Source: Anaerolineae bacterium (GTDB lineage: Bacteria; Chloroflexota; Anaerolineae; Aggregatilineales; Phototrophicaceae). From it: a stretch of 64,000 bases of DNA. This document shows, one piece after another, positions 25,222-33,770 of this stretch. Where the stretch lies: the NCBI GenBank assembly GCA_022823165.1, contig JAJDXR010000058.1, positions 1 to 64,000 on the forward strand, given 5' to 3'. The notes under the pieces are model-generated. The model was given only the letters and a program-made list of their open reading frames with translations, was not told where the DNA came from and made no database searches. Numbering within the stretch: position 1 is the stretch's first letter; every line of letters starts with the position of its first letter. A program made the translations under genes and the position numbers.

Positions 25222-26139
25222 ATGACCGCCGTGCAGACCAGGCGCGAAACACAACGCAAAGAAATGTCGCCGGGCGCGTTGGCGGTTCTGTTCAGCGCGC
25301 CGGCCGTGCTCATCATCGTCAGCACCATCCTGGCGCCGTTTCTCATGGCGGTCTTCCTCAGCCTGCATAATTGGAATCTGAAACGCCCGGGCCGCGAGCG
25401 CTTCATCGGGCTGGAAAATTATACCGATTGGCTGACAGACAGCGATTTCTGGGAGCCGCTGCGCACCACTTTCACCTTCGCTATCGGAGCGGTCATCGTC
25501 ATCATCATCGTTTCCTTGCTTATCGCGCTGCTGCTCAATGAGAAGTTCCCCGGGCGCGGGGTGGTGCGGGCTTTGCTGCTGGTGCCTTGGGCGATTCCCT
25601 CGGTGGTCAACGCCTTGCTTTGGAAGTGGCTGCTCAATCCGCAGTATGGCTTGTTCAACGCGATCTGGTACGAGCTGGGCATAATCACCGAGTACCAGAA
25701 TGTGTTAGGCAGCATGCCGAGCGTGATGATCTGGCTGGTCATCGCCTATTCCTGGATTCACATCCCGCTGGCGACACTGCTGCTGCTTTCCGGCTTGCAG
25801 ACCATCCCGGACGACATATACGAATCGGCAATCGTCGACGGCGCGGGCATCTTCCAGCGCTTCGCCTTTATCACTTTGCCATTGCTGCGCCCCATGCTTT
25901 CCGTCGTCATTATTTTTGAGATGATCTTCGCCTTCAAAGTCTTCGACATCATTTTCGTGCTCACCGCCGGCGGGCCCGCAGACGCCACCAATGTGCTGGG
26001 CTGGGCTATTTATACCGAGACCTTCCGCAAGCTGGATTTCGGCGCGGGCAGCTCCATCGCCATGCTGCTGGGCGCCATCACGCTGGGCATGGCTATTCTG
26101 TTTTATGTCTTCTTGGACCGGGGGACGGAGCCATCATGA
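25222..26139 (+). CDS. Carbohydrate ABC transporter permease (MalF/UgpA type), importer 2
   Basis: This 305-residue permease starts at the ATG at 25222, with a purine-rich GCAGAGG in front. It has six hydrophobic segments and the EAA loop YESAIVDGAGIFQRFAFITL near residue 215. It would form the channel with the next gene, whose ATG overlaps this stop by 4 bp. Segment 1 begins near residue 24. Confidence 0.93.
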   Translation: MTAVQTRRETQRKEMSPGALAVLFSAPAVLIIVSTILAPFLMAVFLSLHNWNLKRPGRERFIGLENYTDWLTDSDFWEPLRTTFTFAIGAVIVIIIVSLLIALLLNEKFPGRGVVRALLLVPWAIPSVVNALLWKWLLNPQYGLFNAIWYELGIITEYQNVLGSMPSVMIWLVIAYSWIHIPLATLLLLSGLQTIPDDIYESAIVDGAGIFQRFAFITLPLLRPMLSVVIIFEMIFAFKVFDIIFVLTAGGPADATNVLGWAIYTETFRKLDFGAGSSIAMLLGAITLGMAILFYVFLDRGTEPS

Positions 26140-27008
26140 AACAGTACGCTCGCCTCCGCCTCGCCATCATCTATATTGGCGCGGCCATTGTCATGCTCGG
26201 CACCGTGGGGCCTTTTCTCTGGCTGGTCAGTTCCAGCTTCCAATACGAGCGGCAATTGCTGAATCGCCCGCCGCAATGGCTGCCCAATCCCATCGTGCTG
26301 GATAGCTACCGCGAGATCTATGAGGGGGCTGTCTTTGGCGAGGAATCCGGCGTGCCCTATCAATCGCGCATTTTCCTGCGCTCCTTCGCCAACAGTTTCT
26401 TCGTGGCCGGCAGCGTGGCCGCTATCGCCGTGCTGGCCGGCGCTTACGCGGCTTATCCGCTGGCGAGATTGGATTTTCGCGGTCGCAGCACCCTGCTCTT
26501 TGGCATCCTCGCCAGCCGCATGATCCCCGCGCTGTCGCTGGCGATACCGATTGTGCTCGTGGCCAAGCAAATTGGCATGAGCGACAAAATCGTCACCCTG
26601 GTATTCATCAATCTGTCCTTCATCCTGCCTTATGTCATCTGGCTGCTGCAATCCTATTTCAAGACCATCCCGATGGAATTGGAAGACGCCGGGCGCATCG
26701 ACGGCTGCAGCCGCCTGCAAGTCGTGCACAAGATCATCCTGCCGCTGTCGCTGCCCGGCTTGACCTCGGCCGGCATCCTGGCTTTTCTGGTGACCTGGGG
26801 CGAGTTTCTTTTCGCGCTGCTGCTCTCGGAGACGCCCGCGTCCTACACCAGCACGGTGGTGGTCTCGCTCTTCGCCACCGATGTCGATGTCAGTTTCGTC
26901 AGCATCATTACCGCCGGCGTCATCTCGGTGATTCCCCCCATCGCCTTCGCGCTCATCTTCCAGCGCTTCATTATCAGCGGCTTGCTCTCGGGCTCGCTGA
27001 AGGGGTAA
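26136..27008 (+). CDS. Carbohydrate ABC transporter permease (MalG type), importer 2
   Basis: This 290-residue permease shows six membrane segments. The EAA loop is ELEDAGRIDGCSRLQVVHKI, and the C-terminus is FQRFIISGLLSGSLKG. Translation is coupled to the MalF-type gene by an ATGA overlap. No ATPase follows; the operon ends here with two REP-like hairpins downstream. Confidence 0.93.
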   Translation: MKQYARLRLAIIYIGAAIVMLGTVGPFLWLVSSSFQYERQLLNRPPQWLPNPIVLDSYREIYEGAVFGEESGVPYQSRIFLRSFANSFFVAGSVAAIAVLAGAYAAYPLARLDFRGRSTLLFGILASRMIPALSLAIPIVLVAKQIGMSDKIVTLVFINLSFILPYVIWLLQSYFKTIPMELEDAGRIDGCSRLQVVHKIILPLSLPGLTSAGILAFLVTWGEFLFALLLSETPASYTSTVVVSLFATDVDVSFVSIITAGVISVIPPIAFALIFQRFIISGLLSGSLKG

Positions 27009-27045
27009 CGCTGTATGCTCTGTGAACGTCTTCACAGCGAATGCT

Positions 27046-27120
27046 GTAGGGGCGTTTCGCTGAAATGCCCGTATGTATAGGACCTTCATTCCGTGGGGCG
27101 GCTCGGCGACCCGCCCCTAC
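27046..27120. repeat. BIME-like pair of REP hairpins
   Basis: The plus-strand member has GTAG, GGGCGTTTC, loop GCT and GAAATGCCC (one G-T pair). The minus-strand member at 27096-27120 has GGGCGGCTC, GCGACCCGCCC and CTAC with one stem change. This is the same inverted-pair layout as at 5417-5513. Confidence 0.8.
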
Positions 27121-27204
27121 AGCTGGGAGTGTCTATTGTAGTGGATGCGGTTTCCCTTCGATCCAAAGAAAAAACTCTGTGCCGGCAGGCAGTGTCTACG
27201 CGCC

Positions 27205-27229
27205 CCTCTGTGTCTCTGTGGTGAATTAA
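27205..27229 (-). repeat. CTCTGTGTCTCTGTGGT repeat
   Basis: The sequence CTCTGTGTCTCTGTGGTGAA is the reverse complement of the ACCACxGAGxACACxGAG end repeat of the MITE-like family. A second copy lies at 41936-41968. Confidence 0.55.
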
Positions 27230-27334
27230 CCTGTGCCAAGCTCGGCATTCAGGAAATATCCACCAAGATAGGCACTCCCTACAGCTTGCGAATTGGATCG
27301 GGTTCATTATTCTGTGTCAGCCAAGTCGCGCCGC

Positions 27335-27354
27335 GCGAGCGGCTGTGGTTAAAT
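27335..27354 (+). promoter_or_regulatory. Promoter-like element shared with the dus gene
   Basis: GCGAGCGGCTGTGGTTAAAT here matches GCGAGCGGCTGCGGTTAGAA at 63137. Both end in a -10-like hexamer and lie upstream of an ATG (39 and 8 bases away). Confidence 0.35.
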
Positions 27355-27392
27355 GAATGTCGTAAAACGCCATTCGAGAGCGAGGCGCAACC

Positions 27393-27914
27393 ATGCCCTT
27401 CAAAATCAAGCAGCGCGGCAAGCTGACCTACTATTACGAAGCTGACGACCCGGTGCTGTCCAATCTGGTGGTCGAGACTCTGCCCGACGGCGATCTTCGC
27501 ATCTGCTTCTCCGGCTTGACCGGCGGCTACTCCGCGGCCGGCATCCTGGGGCTGGACGAGGTCCCGCGCATGAACCCCGAGGTCGAGATCCCGCTGGTCT
27601 TTCAGTGCTGGGAATTGTGGCTGCAAGAAGCGGGCATCTGCGACTCCATCGCCGAAGTCGACTTCATAGAAGTGCATGCCTTCGCCACCCAGCCCAAGTC
27701 CCCCAGCCCGCACCTGGACCCGTCCGGCTATCAAGCCGAGCTGGAACGCCTGCGGGGCGCTTACGCCCGCGCTTACCGCGACTACTTCAAAGCACATTGC
27801 CCGGACAACGGCGTCCCGGCCCGCTTCACCGTGCACGTGGTTGATGTGCCCGACCAGGCGGCCAGCTACGAATTCTACGCCACGGCGCTGTATCAGCGAG
27901 GCTTGCAAGCGTAA
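27393..27914 (+). CDS. Conserved hypothetical protein
   Basis: I do not recognise this 173-residue soluble protein. It opens with a beta-rich part (KIKQRGKLTYYYEADDPVLS), has an acidic middle (FQCWELWLQEAGICDSIAEV), and a helix with RLRGAYARAYRDYF near residue 120. No signal peptide or membrane segment is seen. A GAGG site precedes the ATG. It stops three bases before a copy of the kinase start, so in the ancestral layout it was probably the first gene of a two-gene operon with the PfkB kinase. Confidence 0.7.
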   Translation: MPFKIKQRGKLTYYYEADDPVLSNLVVETLPDGDLRICFSGLTGGYSAAGILGLDEVPRMNPEVEIPLVFQCWELWLQEAGICDSIAEVDFIEVHAFATQPKSPSPHLDPSGYQAELERLRGAYARAYRDYFKAHCPDNGVPARFTVHVVDVPDQAASYEFYATALYQRGLQA

Positions 27915-27917
27915 GCC

Positions 27918-28025
27918 ATGCCCCTCGACATCCTGACCATCGGCGAAGCGCTGGTGGAAATCATGCGCGCCGGCGTCGACCCGCCGAGCTCCCTCGCATG
28001 GCAGCCGGCTTGGAACAAGTTATAG
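27918..28025 (+). pseudogene. Truncated copy of a PfkB kinase 5' end
   Basis: The first 69 bases (27918-27986) match the start of the intact kinase at 29261-29329 with four differences. The encoded MPLDILTIGEALVEIMRAGVD is the kinase N-terminus (shown in 20 residues as MPLDILTIGEALVEIMRAGV). After residue 23 the frame continues into unrelated DNA and stops at 28023-28025. It is the severed front of a kinase gene, left when the secreted-protein gene at 28080 came in. Confidence 0.85.
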
Positions 28026-28079
28026 TTTGCAAGCTGGATTTTCTCGCACACAAACCGAGTCATCAGCCGGGAGTTACGA

Positions 28080-29228
28080 ATGGGCATCAAGCATGTCGCA
28101 ATCTTTGTCGCGCTTCTGATTTCCGTTTCTTCCGCATCAGGGCAGGAGTATTCCATCCGCGCCAATCGAGGGCTCAACTTGAGAGCCGCGCCCAGCCTCA
28201 ATGCGGAAATCGCCGGAACTGTTAGGACCGGCGACATTCTGCTGGTGATCGGCCATAACGAACGATGGCTGAGGGTTCGCAGGCCAGGCGCCGAAGCGTG
28301 GCTGGCGAATTGGGTCAATTTCAGCCGCGTCGAGCAGACACAAACGCAGACGGAAACAGCAGCGGAAATCGATAATTGCTGCTTCGTAGATCGACAATGC
28401 GCAACCGATCAGCAGTGGATCAATGGCTATTGGGCATATCAGCATGGGCAGTGCGCCGCTCCCGCGCAGATGCCGGCCGAGACATCGGCGCAGCCCGCGG
28501 CGAGCGAGACGGGAGTAATAGACAATTGCTGTTTCGCCGGCTGGCAATGCAATAGCGACCAGGAATGGGTAAACGGCTATCATGCCTATCAGAACAATCA
28601 ATGCGACGCGCCGCCCTCGGCGTCTCGCAGGTCAGCGACCAATGCGGACAGTTGCTGTCAACTGGGCTGGAATTGCACCATCGACGAGGATCGGACATTT
28701 GCGCGCTGGTGGTTTGACGACCACAATGGCCACTGCTACATACCCATCCAAGTGTCATTCGACGGGTTGATCGTCGAGGGGACCAGACCAATTGTCGACC
28801 GAGTGATAAGATCGCTGAATTTGCTCAAGACCAAAGCGCCCCACTGGTATGCCTACACAAGGAACGCGCTGATCAAAATTAGAGAAAGCGACGAACTGGT
28901 CGGCACGGGCGTCTTAGGCAGAACATTTAATGTTGTATACAATCCCTATATCACCGACGACCTCTGGAAGGCGGGCGTGTTTGCCCATGAAGCTTGCCAT
29001 GTATACCGCCTATACTACGGCACGTATCATTATGAAACGACTGAACAGCAAATCACCGAAGAAGCGGTATGCAACTTTGTACAGATGCTCGCCTATAACG
29101 ACATTGATCCGCAGAACCCGTATCGGGCTGGCATGGAAGCGTCTATCGTTGACTACTACAGTCAAGGGTATCAATATGACGTGGAAGGCGCGGCGCGCGT
29201 TGAGCGTGATCGAGCCCAAGCGCTTTGA
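28080..29228 (+). CDS. Secreted SH3b / Cys-repeat / HExxH protein
   Basis: This 382-residue protein has a Sec signal peptide (residues 1-21) and a bacterial SH3 domain (24-82, with LNLRAAPS and RTGDILLVIG). Three cysteine-rich repeats follow (98-125, 148-175, 191-219) of the form DNCCF..QC..DQ.W.NGY.AY...QC. The C-terminal domain has HEACH at 303-307, a zincin-type HExxH, with E327/E328 as a possible third ligand. It may be a cell-wall-targeted zinc peptidase; catalysis is not shown. GGGAG precedes the ATG. It splits the kinase operon and its base composition is less GC-rich than its neighbours. Confidence 0.8.
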   Translation: MGIKHVAIFVALLISVSSASGQEYSIRANRGLNLRAAPSLNAEIAGTVRTGDILLVIGHNERWLRVRRPGAEAWLANWVNFSRVEQTQTQTETAAEIDNCCFVDRQCATDQQWINGYWAYQHGQCAAPAQMPAETSAQPAASETGVIDNCCFAGWQCNSDQEWVNGYHAYQNNQCDAPPSASRRSATNADSCCQLGWNCTIDEDRTFARWWFDDHNGHCYIPIQVSFDGLIVEGTRPIVDRVIRSLNLLKTKAPHWYAYTRNALIKIRESDELVGTGVLGRTFNVVYNPYITDDLWKAGVFAHEACHVYRLYYGTYHYETTEQQITEEAVCNFVQMLAYNDIDPQNPYRAGMEASIVDYYSQGYQYDVEGAARVERDRAQAL

Positions 29229-29260
29229 ATATGGCCGGCAAATTGAATTGAAATGGCCCT

Positions 29261-30205
29261 ATGCCCCTCGACATCCTCACCATCGGCGAAGCGCTGGTGG
29301 AAGTCATGCGCGCCGGCGTCGATCAGCCGCTCGACCGGCCCGGTCCATTCACAGGCCCCTACCCCAGCGGCGCGCCTTTCATCTTCGCCGTGCAAGCCGC
29401 CCGCCTGGGCTTGAAGACCGCCGCCATCGGCTCTGTGGGCGCGGACGCCTTTGGCGACTGCCTGCTGAATCAACTGGCTGCCGATGGCGTCAGCCGGGAC
29501 GGCGTCCGCCGACACAGCGACCAGCCAACCGGCGTCGCCTTCGTCTCGTATCAGGCCGATGGCTCGCGCAGTTTCGTTTTCAGCCTCGGCGCCGGACGCC
29601 ACATCAGCGCCGACATGCTCCAGCCCGCCCTGTTTGACGGCCTGCGCTGTTTCCACATCATGGGCTCGACCCTGTCGATGAGCGCCGATGTATTAAGCGT
29701 CTGTCGTCAGGCGCTGGGCATGGCGCTGGAAGCCGGCGCGCTGATTAGCTTCGATCCCAACCTGCGGCCCGAATTGCTGCCGCCGGACGAGGCGCGCCTC
29801 GCCTTCGCTGACTTCATGGCAGCCGCGGATGTGCTGCTGCCGACCGAAGCGGAGTTGCTGCAGCTCAGCGGCGCCGGCGCGCTCAAGCAAGCGGTGGCCG
29901 AGCTGCTGGCCGAGCGGCCCGAGCGGCTGATCGTGGTCACGCGCGGCGCGGGGGGCTGCACAGTCTATAGCGCCGACGGTCATGTCGATGCGCCGGGTTA
30001 CCGCGTGGAAGCAGTCGACCCCACCGGCGCGGGCGACTGCTTCGACGCCGGCTTCCTCAGCGAGTTGCTCGCGGACAAGTCTCCCGCCGATGCGGCGCGG
30101 CTGGCCAATGCTTGCGGCGCGCTGGCGGTCAGCGCGAAGGGTCCCATGTCCGGCGCCAAGTCCCGCGCGGAGGTCGAGCGCTTTATGGCGGCGGCTCAGC
30201 GATGA
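29261..30205 (+). CDS. PfkB-family carbohydrate kinase
   Basis: This 314-residue sugar kinase has the early MPLDILTIGEALVEVMRAGV strand, PSGAPFIFAVQAARLG for sugar binding near residue 37, and the C-terminal DPTGAGDCFDAGFLS with the catalytic aspartate. It is like 2-keto-3-deoxygluconate kinase/fructokinase relatives; specificity is uncertain. The immediate upstream DNA is the tail of the inserted gene, with no strong ribosome site, so its expression may have changed. Its stop overlaps the remnant of a sulfatase gene. Confidence 0.9.
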   Translation: MPLDILTIGEALVEVMRAGVDQPLDRPGPFTGPYPSGAPFIFAVQAARLGLKTAAIGSVGADAFGDCLLNQLAADGVSRDGVRRHSDQPTGVAFVSYQADGSRSFVFSLGAGRHISADMLQPALFDGLRCFHIMGSTLSMSADVLSVCRQALGMALEAGALISFDPNLRPELLPPDEARLAFADFMAAADVLLPTEAELLQLSGAGALKQAVAELLAERPERLIVVTRGAGGCTVYSADGHVDAPGYRVEAVDPTGAGDCFDAGFLSELLADKSPADAARLANACGALAVSAKGPMSGAKSRAEVERFMAAAQR

Positions 30206-30231
30206 TCCTGGAAGAGGTCGCGGGTTTGTTC
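30196..30231 (-). pseudogene. Remnant of a sulfatase C-terminus
   Basis: On the minus strand these 12 codons read EQTRDLFQDHR plus stop, exactly the end of the sulfatase at 35560. In the matching codons there are four base differences and all are synonymous. No more of the gene is present here: beyond 30232 the frame diverges and stops. Confidence 0.8.
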
Positions 30232-30263
30232 GGCGCAGGCGCTCCGCTAATCGTCCGTGGCGC

Positions 30264-31127
30264 TCACAACAATCTTTCAACTTGCGACTGCGCCCATGCC
30301 AGTTGCTCCAATGTACAGGGCGGGGCTTCGCCAGCTTCCGCCGCGGCAAGAGCGCGCAAAGCCTCCACATGCCAGTCGCTGCCCCAATTCAAGGATCGCA
30401 TCGCGCCGCTCGTGTATAGCTCCGCCGTCTGATTCAGAACATCGGAACGAATGCTGCCGCCCGTTCCAGCGATTTCAATCGTGATGGCGGCCGGCTTGGG
30501 GTAACCACGCGGCAAGGACCAGCTTATATCCGCCGTCGCATAGGCTTTATCCCGCATCACTATCGACAAAATTGCGATGTCATCGACGCGCTGCGCCGAA
30601 CTCGCCCGCGCGATTTGGACATCGGCGATGTCATCGCCCAGCAGCCAGCGCAGGAGATCAAAGGCGCTGCCGCCCCGCTGGATCAGCGCGCTGGTCATTG
30701 AGCGCTCAGCCACTGGCGGACGCTCGTTGTAGGTTAGCTTCATATAGAGCAGTTGTCCCAATGTCCCTGAGGCCACATGCGCCCGGATCCGCCGCGCCAC
30801 TGGCAGGAGACGCAAGGGTAAAACAGGCGAGAACCAAAGATTATGGCTCGCGAGAGATTCCGCCGCCGCGCGCAGCCGCGAAGAAGCGTCAAAAACAGGC
30901 GGGTCGTAGATTGCGCTCGCCTTAGTTTGAATGAGAAGATCCAGCAAAGCGTCACTTAGGGGTTCCAGCAAAATCAGGCTCAATCGATCAGCCTTAAGCA
31001 GCCTGCCCGCTTCCTGCAATGCCCCGCTTGCCGCCTGCCCGGCAATTTCGCAAGCCGCCAAGCTGTCCGCCGCGCGGCGGTAAGCATCCGCCTTGAGTTT
31101 ATCCGAGCCAAGCAACAAGAATTTCAC
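30264..31127 (-). CDS. Gfo/Idh/MocA-like protein with degenerate nucleotide site
   Basis: This 287-residue product starts with GTG overlapping the preceding stop (GTGA). The layout is that of sugar oxidoreductases: a Rossmann-like first half and a beta-sheet second half (LLYMKLTYNERPP, GGSAFDLLRWLLGDDIADV near residues 125-175). The usual GxGxxG is absent; the N-terminus reads KFLLLGSDKLKADAYRRA. It may have lost cofactor binding and work as a partner of the next enzyme. Coupling supports a functional pair. Confidence 0.75.
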   Translation of the reverse strand: MKFLLLGSDKLKADAYRRAADSLAACEIAGQAASGALQEAGRLLKADRLSLILLEPLSDALLDLLIQTKASAIYDPPVFDASSRLRAAAESLASHNLWFSPVLPLRLLPVARRIRAHVASGTLGQLLYMKLTYNERPPVAERSMTSALIQRGGSAFDLLRWLLGDDIADVQIARASSAQRVDDIAILSIVMRDKAYATADISWSLPRGYPKPAAITIEIAGTGGSIRSDVLNQTAELYTSGAMRSLNWGSDWHVEALRALAAAEAGEAPPCTLEQLAWAQSQVERLL

Positions 31128-32131
31128 AGCGCCCCCCCTGCAAGATCGACAGCGGCGCCAATCCGCATCGATTCGGTAGCCGCTTCCGCTACCTGCAGGG
31201 CATGAAGAGCGTCGCGCGGGTCAATTTCAAAGGGGCTGTCATTCTGCAGCGCCTCCAGAAAATGGCGCAATTGCAGCAGGTAGGGATCGTCATCCTCGTG
31301 CATGGTTTCTTCGGGCAATTGGAAGGGTTTGGGTTCGCCGCGGAAGCTGATATAAAGCGAGTCAGAGGGCGCGCTGTCATAATCGATTCTGCCTCGGTCG
31401 CCGATTAGCTCAAACTGCTGGCGGAAGGTCCCGTCCGTCACCATCCAGTTCCCCTCGATATGCCCAAGCCCGCCATTGGCAAACTCCAGGGTCAGCAACA
31501 TGTGATCTGCCAGGACCGGCAAATCCGCGCGGTAACTCAAGCCGCGGGCCAAGACCCGCTTCACCTTGCCCAAGCACCAGCAGGCGAAGTCAATATCGTG
31601 CAGGCTGACCTCAAAGGCAACGCCGCCGGTCATGCCCACATCGGCGAACCAGACTCGGTTGCCCAGTTCCGCCGCGTGGCCGGCCGCCCGTATCGCCCGA
31701 ACCAGCCGCGGCTGGCCGATATCACCGGCGTCAATTGCCTGTTTCGCGCAGCGATATTGGTGGAAGAAACGCAGGACATGCCCGACGAACAAGCGCGCGC
31801 CAGCTTCTTCAGCCAATTGGATAATCCGCTCGGCATCGCGGGTATGGCGCGCCAGCGGCTTCTCGCAGAATATATTTTTGCCATGAGCCGCAGCGATCGC
31901 AACTGACTCCAGGTGGTAAACCGACGGTGTGCAGACCTGCACAATATCCGAAGACCGTACCAGCGCCTCGACCGAGTTGAAAGCCGCGCCGCCAAAACGG
32001 CCAGCCAGCGACATCGCCTTCGCCCGGGATATATCGTGGAAGCCGGCGATCTTGACCGGCAGCTTCCGCCAGCGCAGCGCATGCCACTCGCCCATCAAGC
32101 CGGCGCCGATAATGCCAATCCTTTGCCTCAT
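31124..32131 (-). CDS. Gfo/Idh/MocA-family oxidoreductase
   Basis: This 335-residue NAD(P)-dependent sugar or inositol dehydrogenase has the binding motif GIIGAGLMGEWHALRW at the N-terminus and FCEKPLARHTRDAER with the catalytic EKP lysine near residue 94. The C-terminal domain includes GGVAFEVSLHDIDFACW, which supplies the Asp/His of the active site. It is divergent from the importer-3 operon at 32364, with which it shares a 230-bp promoter region. Confidence 0.92.
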   Translation of the reverse strand: MRQRIGIIGAGLMGEWHALRWRKLPVKIAGFHDISRAKAMSLAGRFGGAAFNSVEALVRSSDIVQVCTPSVYHLESVAIAAAHGKNIFCEKPLARHTRDAERIIQLAEEAGARLFVGHVLRFFHQYRCAKQAIDAGDIGQPRLVRAIRAAGHAAELGNRVWFADVGMTGGVAFEVSLHDIDFACWCLGKVKRVLARGLSYRADLPVLADHMLLTLEFANGGLGHIEGNWMVTDGTFRQQFELIGDRGRIDYDSAPSDSLYISFRGEPKPFQLPEETMHEDDDPYLLQLRHFLEALQNDSPFEIDPRDALHALQVAEAATESMRIGAAVDLAGGAL

Positions 32132-32262
32132 GAATTCAACTTCCCGCGTCCCTTTGTCCTTGCCCGGCGCGGCTACGATCGCCCGGCATTAAGGGCTCAA
32201 AACATCGCGAAATAGTATTGCAAATCCAAGCCCAAAACACAAATGCCCGGGCGGGCAGCAAT

Positions 32263-32291
32263 TTGCGCCGCGCCGAGCCTTGCGCTATCAT
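32263..32291 (+). promoter_or_regulatory. Candidate promoter of importer 3
   Basis: TTGCGC (32263-32268), a 17-base spacer and TATCAT (32286-32291) fit a sigma-70-type promoter 73 bases before the start. The 15-mer CCTTGCGCTATCATC (32278-32292) is also found before importer 2. Confidence 0.5.
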
Positions 32292-32363
32292 CCTCTGCGA
32301 TAGCGCATTCCGCGCAATTGTATCCATACGCACAGCGAGTTTTTCTCTAGCTCGGGAGGCAAG

Positions 32364-33659
32364 ATGAACAGCAAACATTCACGTATATGCTTGACGTTTC
32401 TGGGGCTTGCCCTGTTTATGCTCGCGCTGGTGCCAGCGCAAGCGCAGGACGCCGTTGAAATTGTCATCTGGCACATGGAACAGCCGCCGCAGCGCGTCGA
32501 GCGCGTCCAAGGCTTGATCGACGAATTCAACGCCGCCAACCCCGGCATCGTCGTCAGCCAGGATGTGCAAAGCTGGGGCGAGATCTACACCAAGGCGCCC
32601 GCTTCGGTCGTCGCTGGCAACGCGCCTGACATCCTCTTCGCCATTCCCGATTTCACGCCTATCATCCGTGAATTGGGCGCCGTGCAACCCGTGGACGACT
32701 TCGTCGCCGAAATCGACGAGACCCACGGCTATTTCGACGTCGGCATCGAGCCTTACACCTCCGATGGCCATGTCTGGGCGATTCCGCTTTGGAATATGGC
32801 GCACGCCATTTGGTACAACATTGACGATCTTGAAGAAGCCGGCATTGAAGAATTGAACAACTGGGCAGACTGGGCGAACGCCGTCGAAGCCTTGACCGGC
32901 GACGGACGCTATGGCATTGGCTTGCCCGCCAACCGCAACCTCTACACAGATCAGGTCGTTTACAACTTCATGATCAACGCCGGCGCTTCCGATCTCTACA
33001 ATGACGATGGCAGCCTGCGCTTCAACAACGAGCAGACCGTGCAGGCCCTGGACTTTTACGGGCAGTTGAGCCAGTTCTCGCCGCCGGACAGCCCCAGCTG
33101 GGCTTGGGGCGAAGCGGAAGTCTGCCTGGGCAGCGGCGCCTGCGCCATGGTCAACCAGTTCGCCTTCCTGCGCTCTTACGAAGCCAATGGCGGCGACCCG
33201 GCGAACCTCGGCGTCATGCGCATGCCTGTCGCTGAAGGCGTCGAAGACCCCGGCACAATCTCCTATGTCAACGCGGCGATGATCCTGACCGATGACATGG
33301 CCAAGCAGGAAGCAGCTTACGAATTCCTCCGGTTCATCTTCCAGCCGGATAACTACGGCCTCTTCCTGAACATGGAGCCGGGCTTGTTCCTGCCCATCAC
33401 AGAATCCGGCTTCGAATCCGAAACGTACTGGAGCGACCCATTGGTCGTTCAGTATCGCGACCAGCTCGAGACCGTTCTCGATTATTCGCGTTCGGGCCGT
33501 CTCTTCGGCTTCACGGGCGGGCAGACCTTCCCCAGCATCGCCCGCATCTCGGCGCAGAACCTGCTGAGCCAGGTGGGGCAATTGGTCGTGGTTGACGGCT
33601 TGGATGGCGCCGCAGCCGCCGAAGAAGGCGAATACCTGATGATGGAAGCCATCGAATAA
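32364..33659 (+). CDS. Extracellular sugar-binding protein of importer 3
   Basis: This 431-residue family-1 binding protein has a Sec signal (LTFLGLALFMLALVPAQAQ, cleavage near residue 28). Typical elements follow: EIVIWHMEQPPQRVERVQG, NAPDILFAIPDF, and VWAIPLWNMAHAIWYNIDDL. GGGAGGCAAG precedes the ATG. It would feed the permeases at 33771 and 34697. Confidence 0.94.
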   Translation: MNSKHSRICLTFLGLALFMLALVPAQAQDAVEIVIWHMEQPPQRVERVQGLIDEFNAANPGIVVSQDVQSWGEIYTKAPASVVAGNAPDILFAIPDFTPIIRELGAVQPVDDFVAEIDETHGYFDVGIEPYTSDGHVWAIPLWNMAHAIWYNIDDLEEAGIEELNNWADWANAVEALTGDGRYGIGLPANRNLYTDQVVYNFMINAGASDLYNDDGSLRFNNEQTVQALDFYGQLSQFSPPDSPSWAWGEAEVCLGSGACAMVNQFAFLRSYEANGGDPANLGVMRMPVAEGVEDPGTISYVNAAMILTDDMAKQEAAYEFLRFIFQPDNYGLFLNMEPGLFLPITESGFESETYWSDPLVVQYRDQLETVLDYSRSGRLFGFTGGQTFPSIARISAQNLLSQVGQLVVVDGLDGAAAAEEGEYLMMEAIE

Positions 33660-33770
33660 GGTCGCCTCACTCTCTCCAGCTTATTCCTCGGCGCAGCTTA
33701 GGCCGGGGAACTTCCGCTTCATCTTGATACAAGCAAATCCTGGACGCTACATATTCCGGGGTTAACACGG

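Larger units (their letters stand above)
27009..27392. other. Gene-free stretch after importer 2
   Basis: Contains a BIME-like pair of REP hairpins (27046-27120), a CTCTGTGTCTCTGTGGT repeat (27205-27229), and a promoter-like element (27335-27354) ahead of the gene at 27393. Confidence 0.6.
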
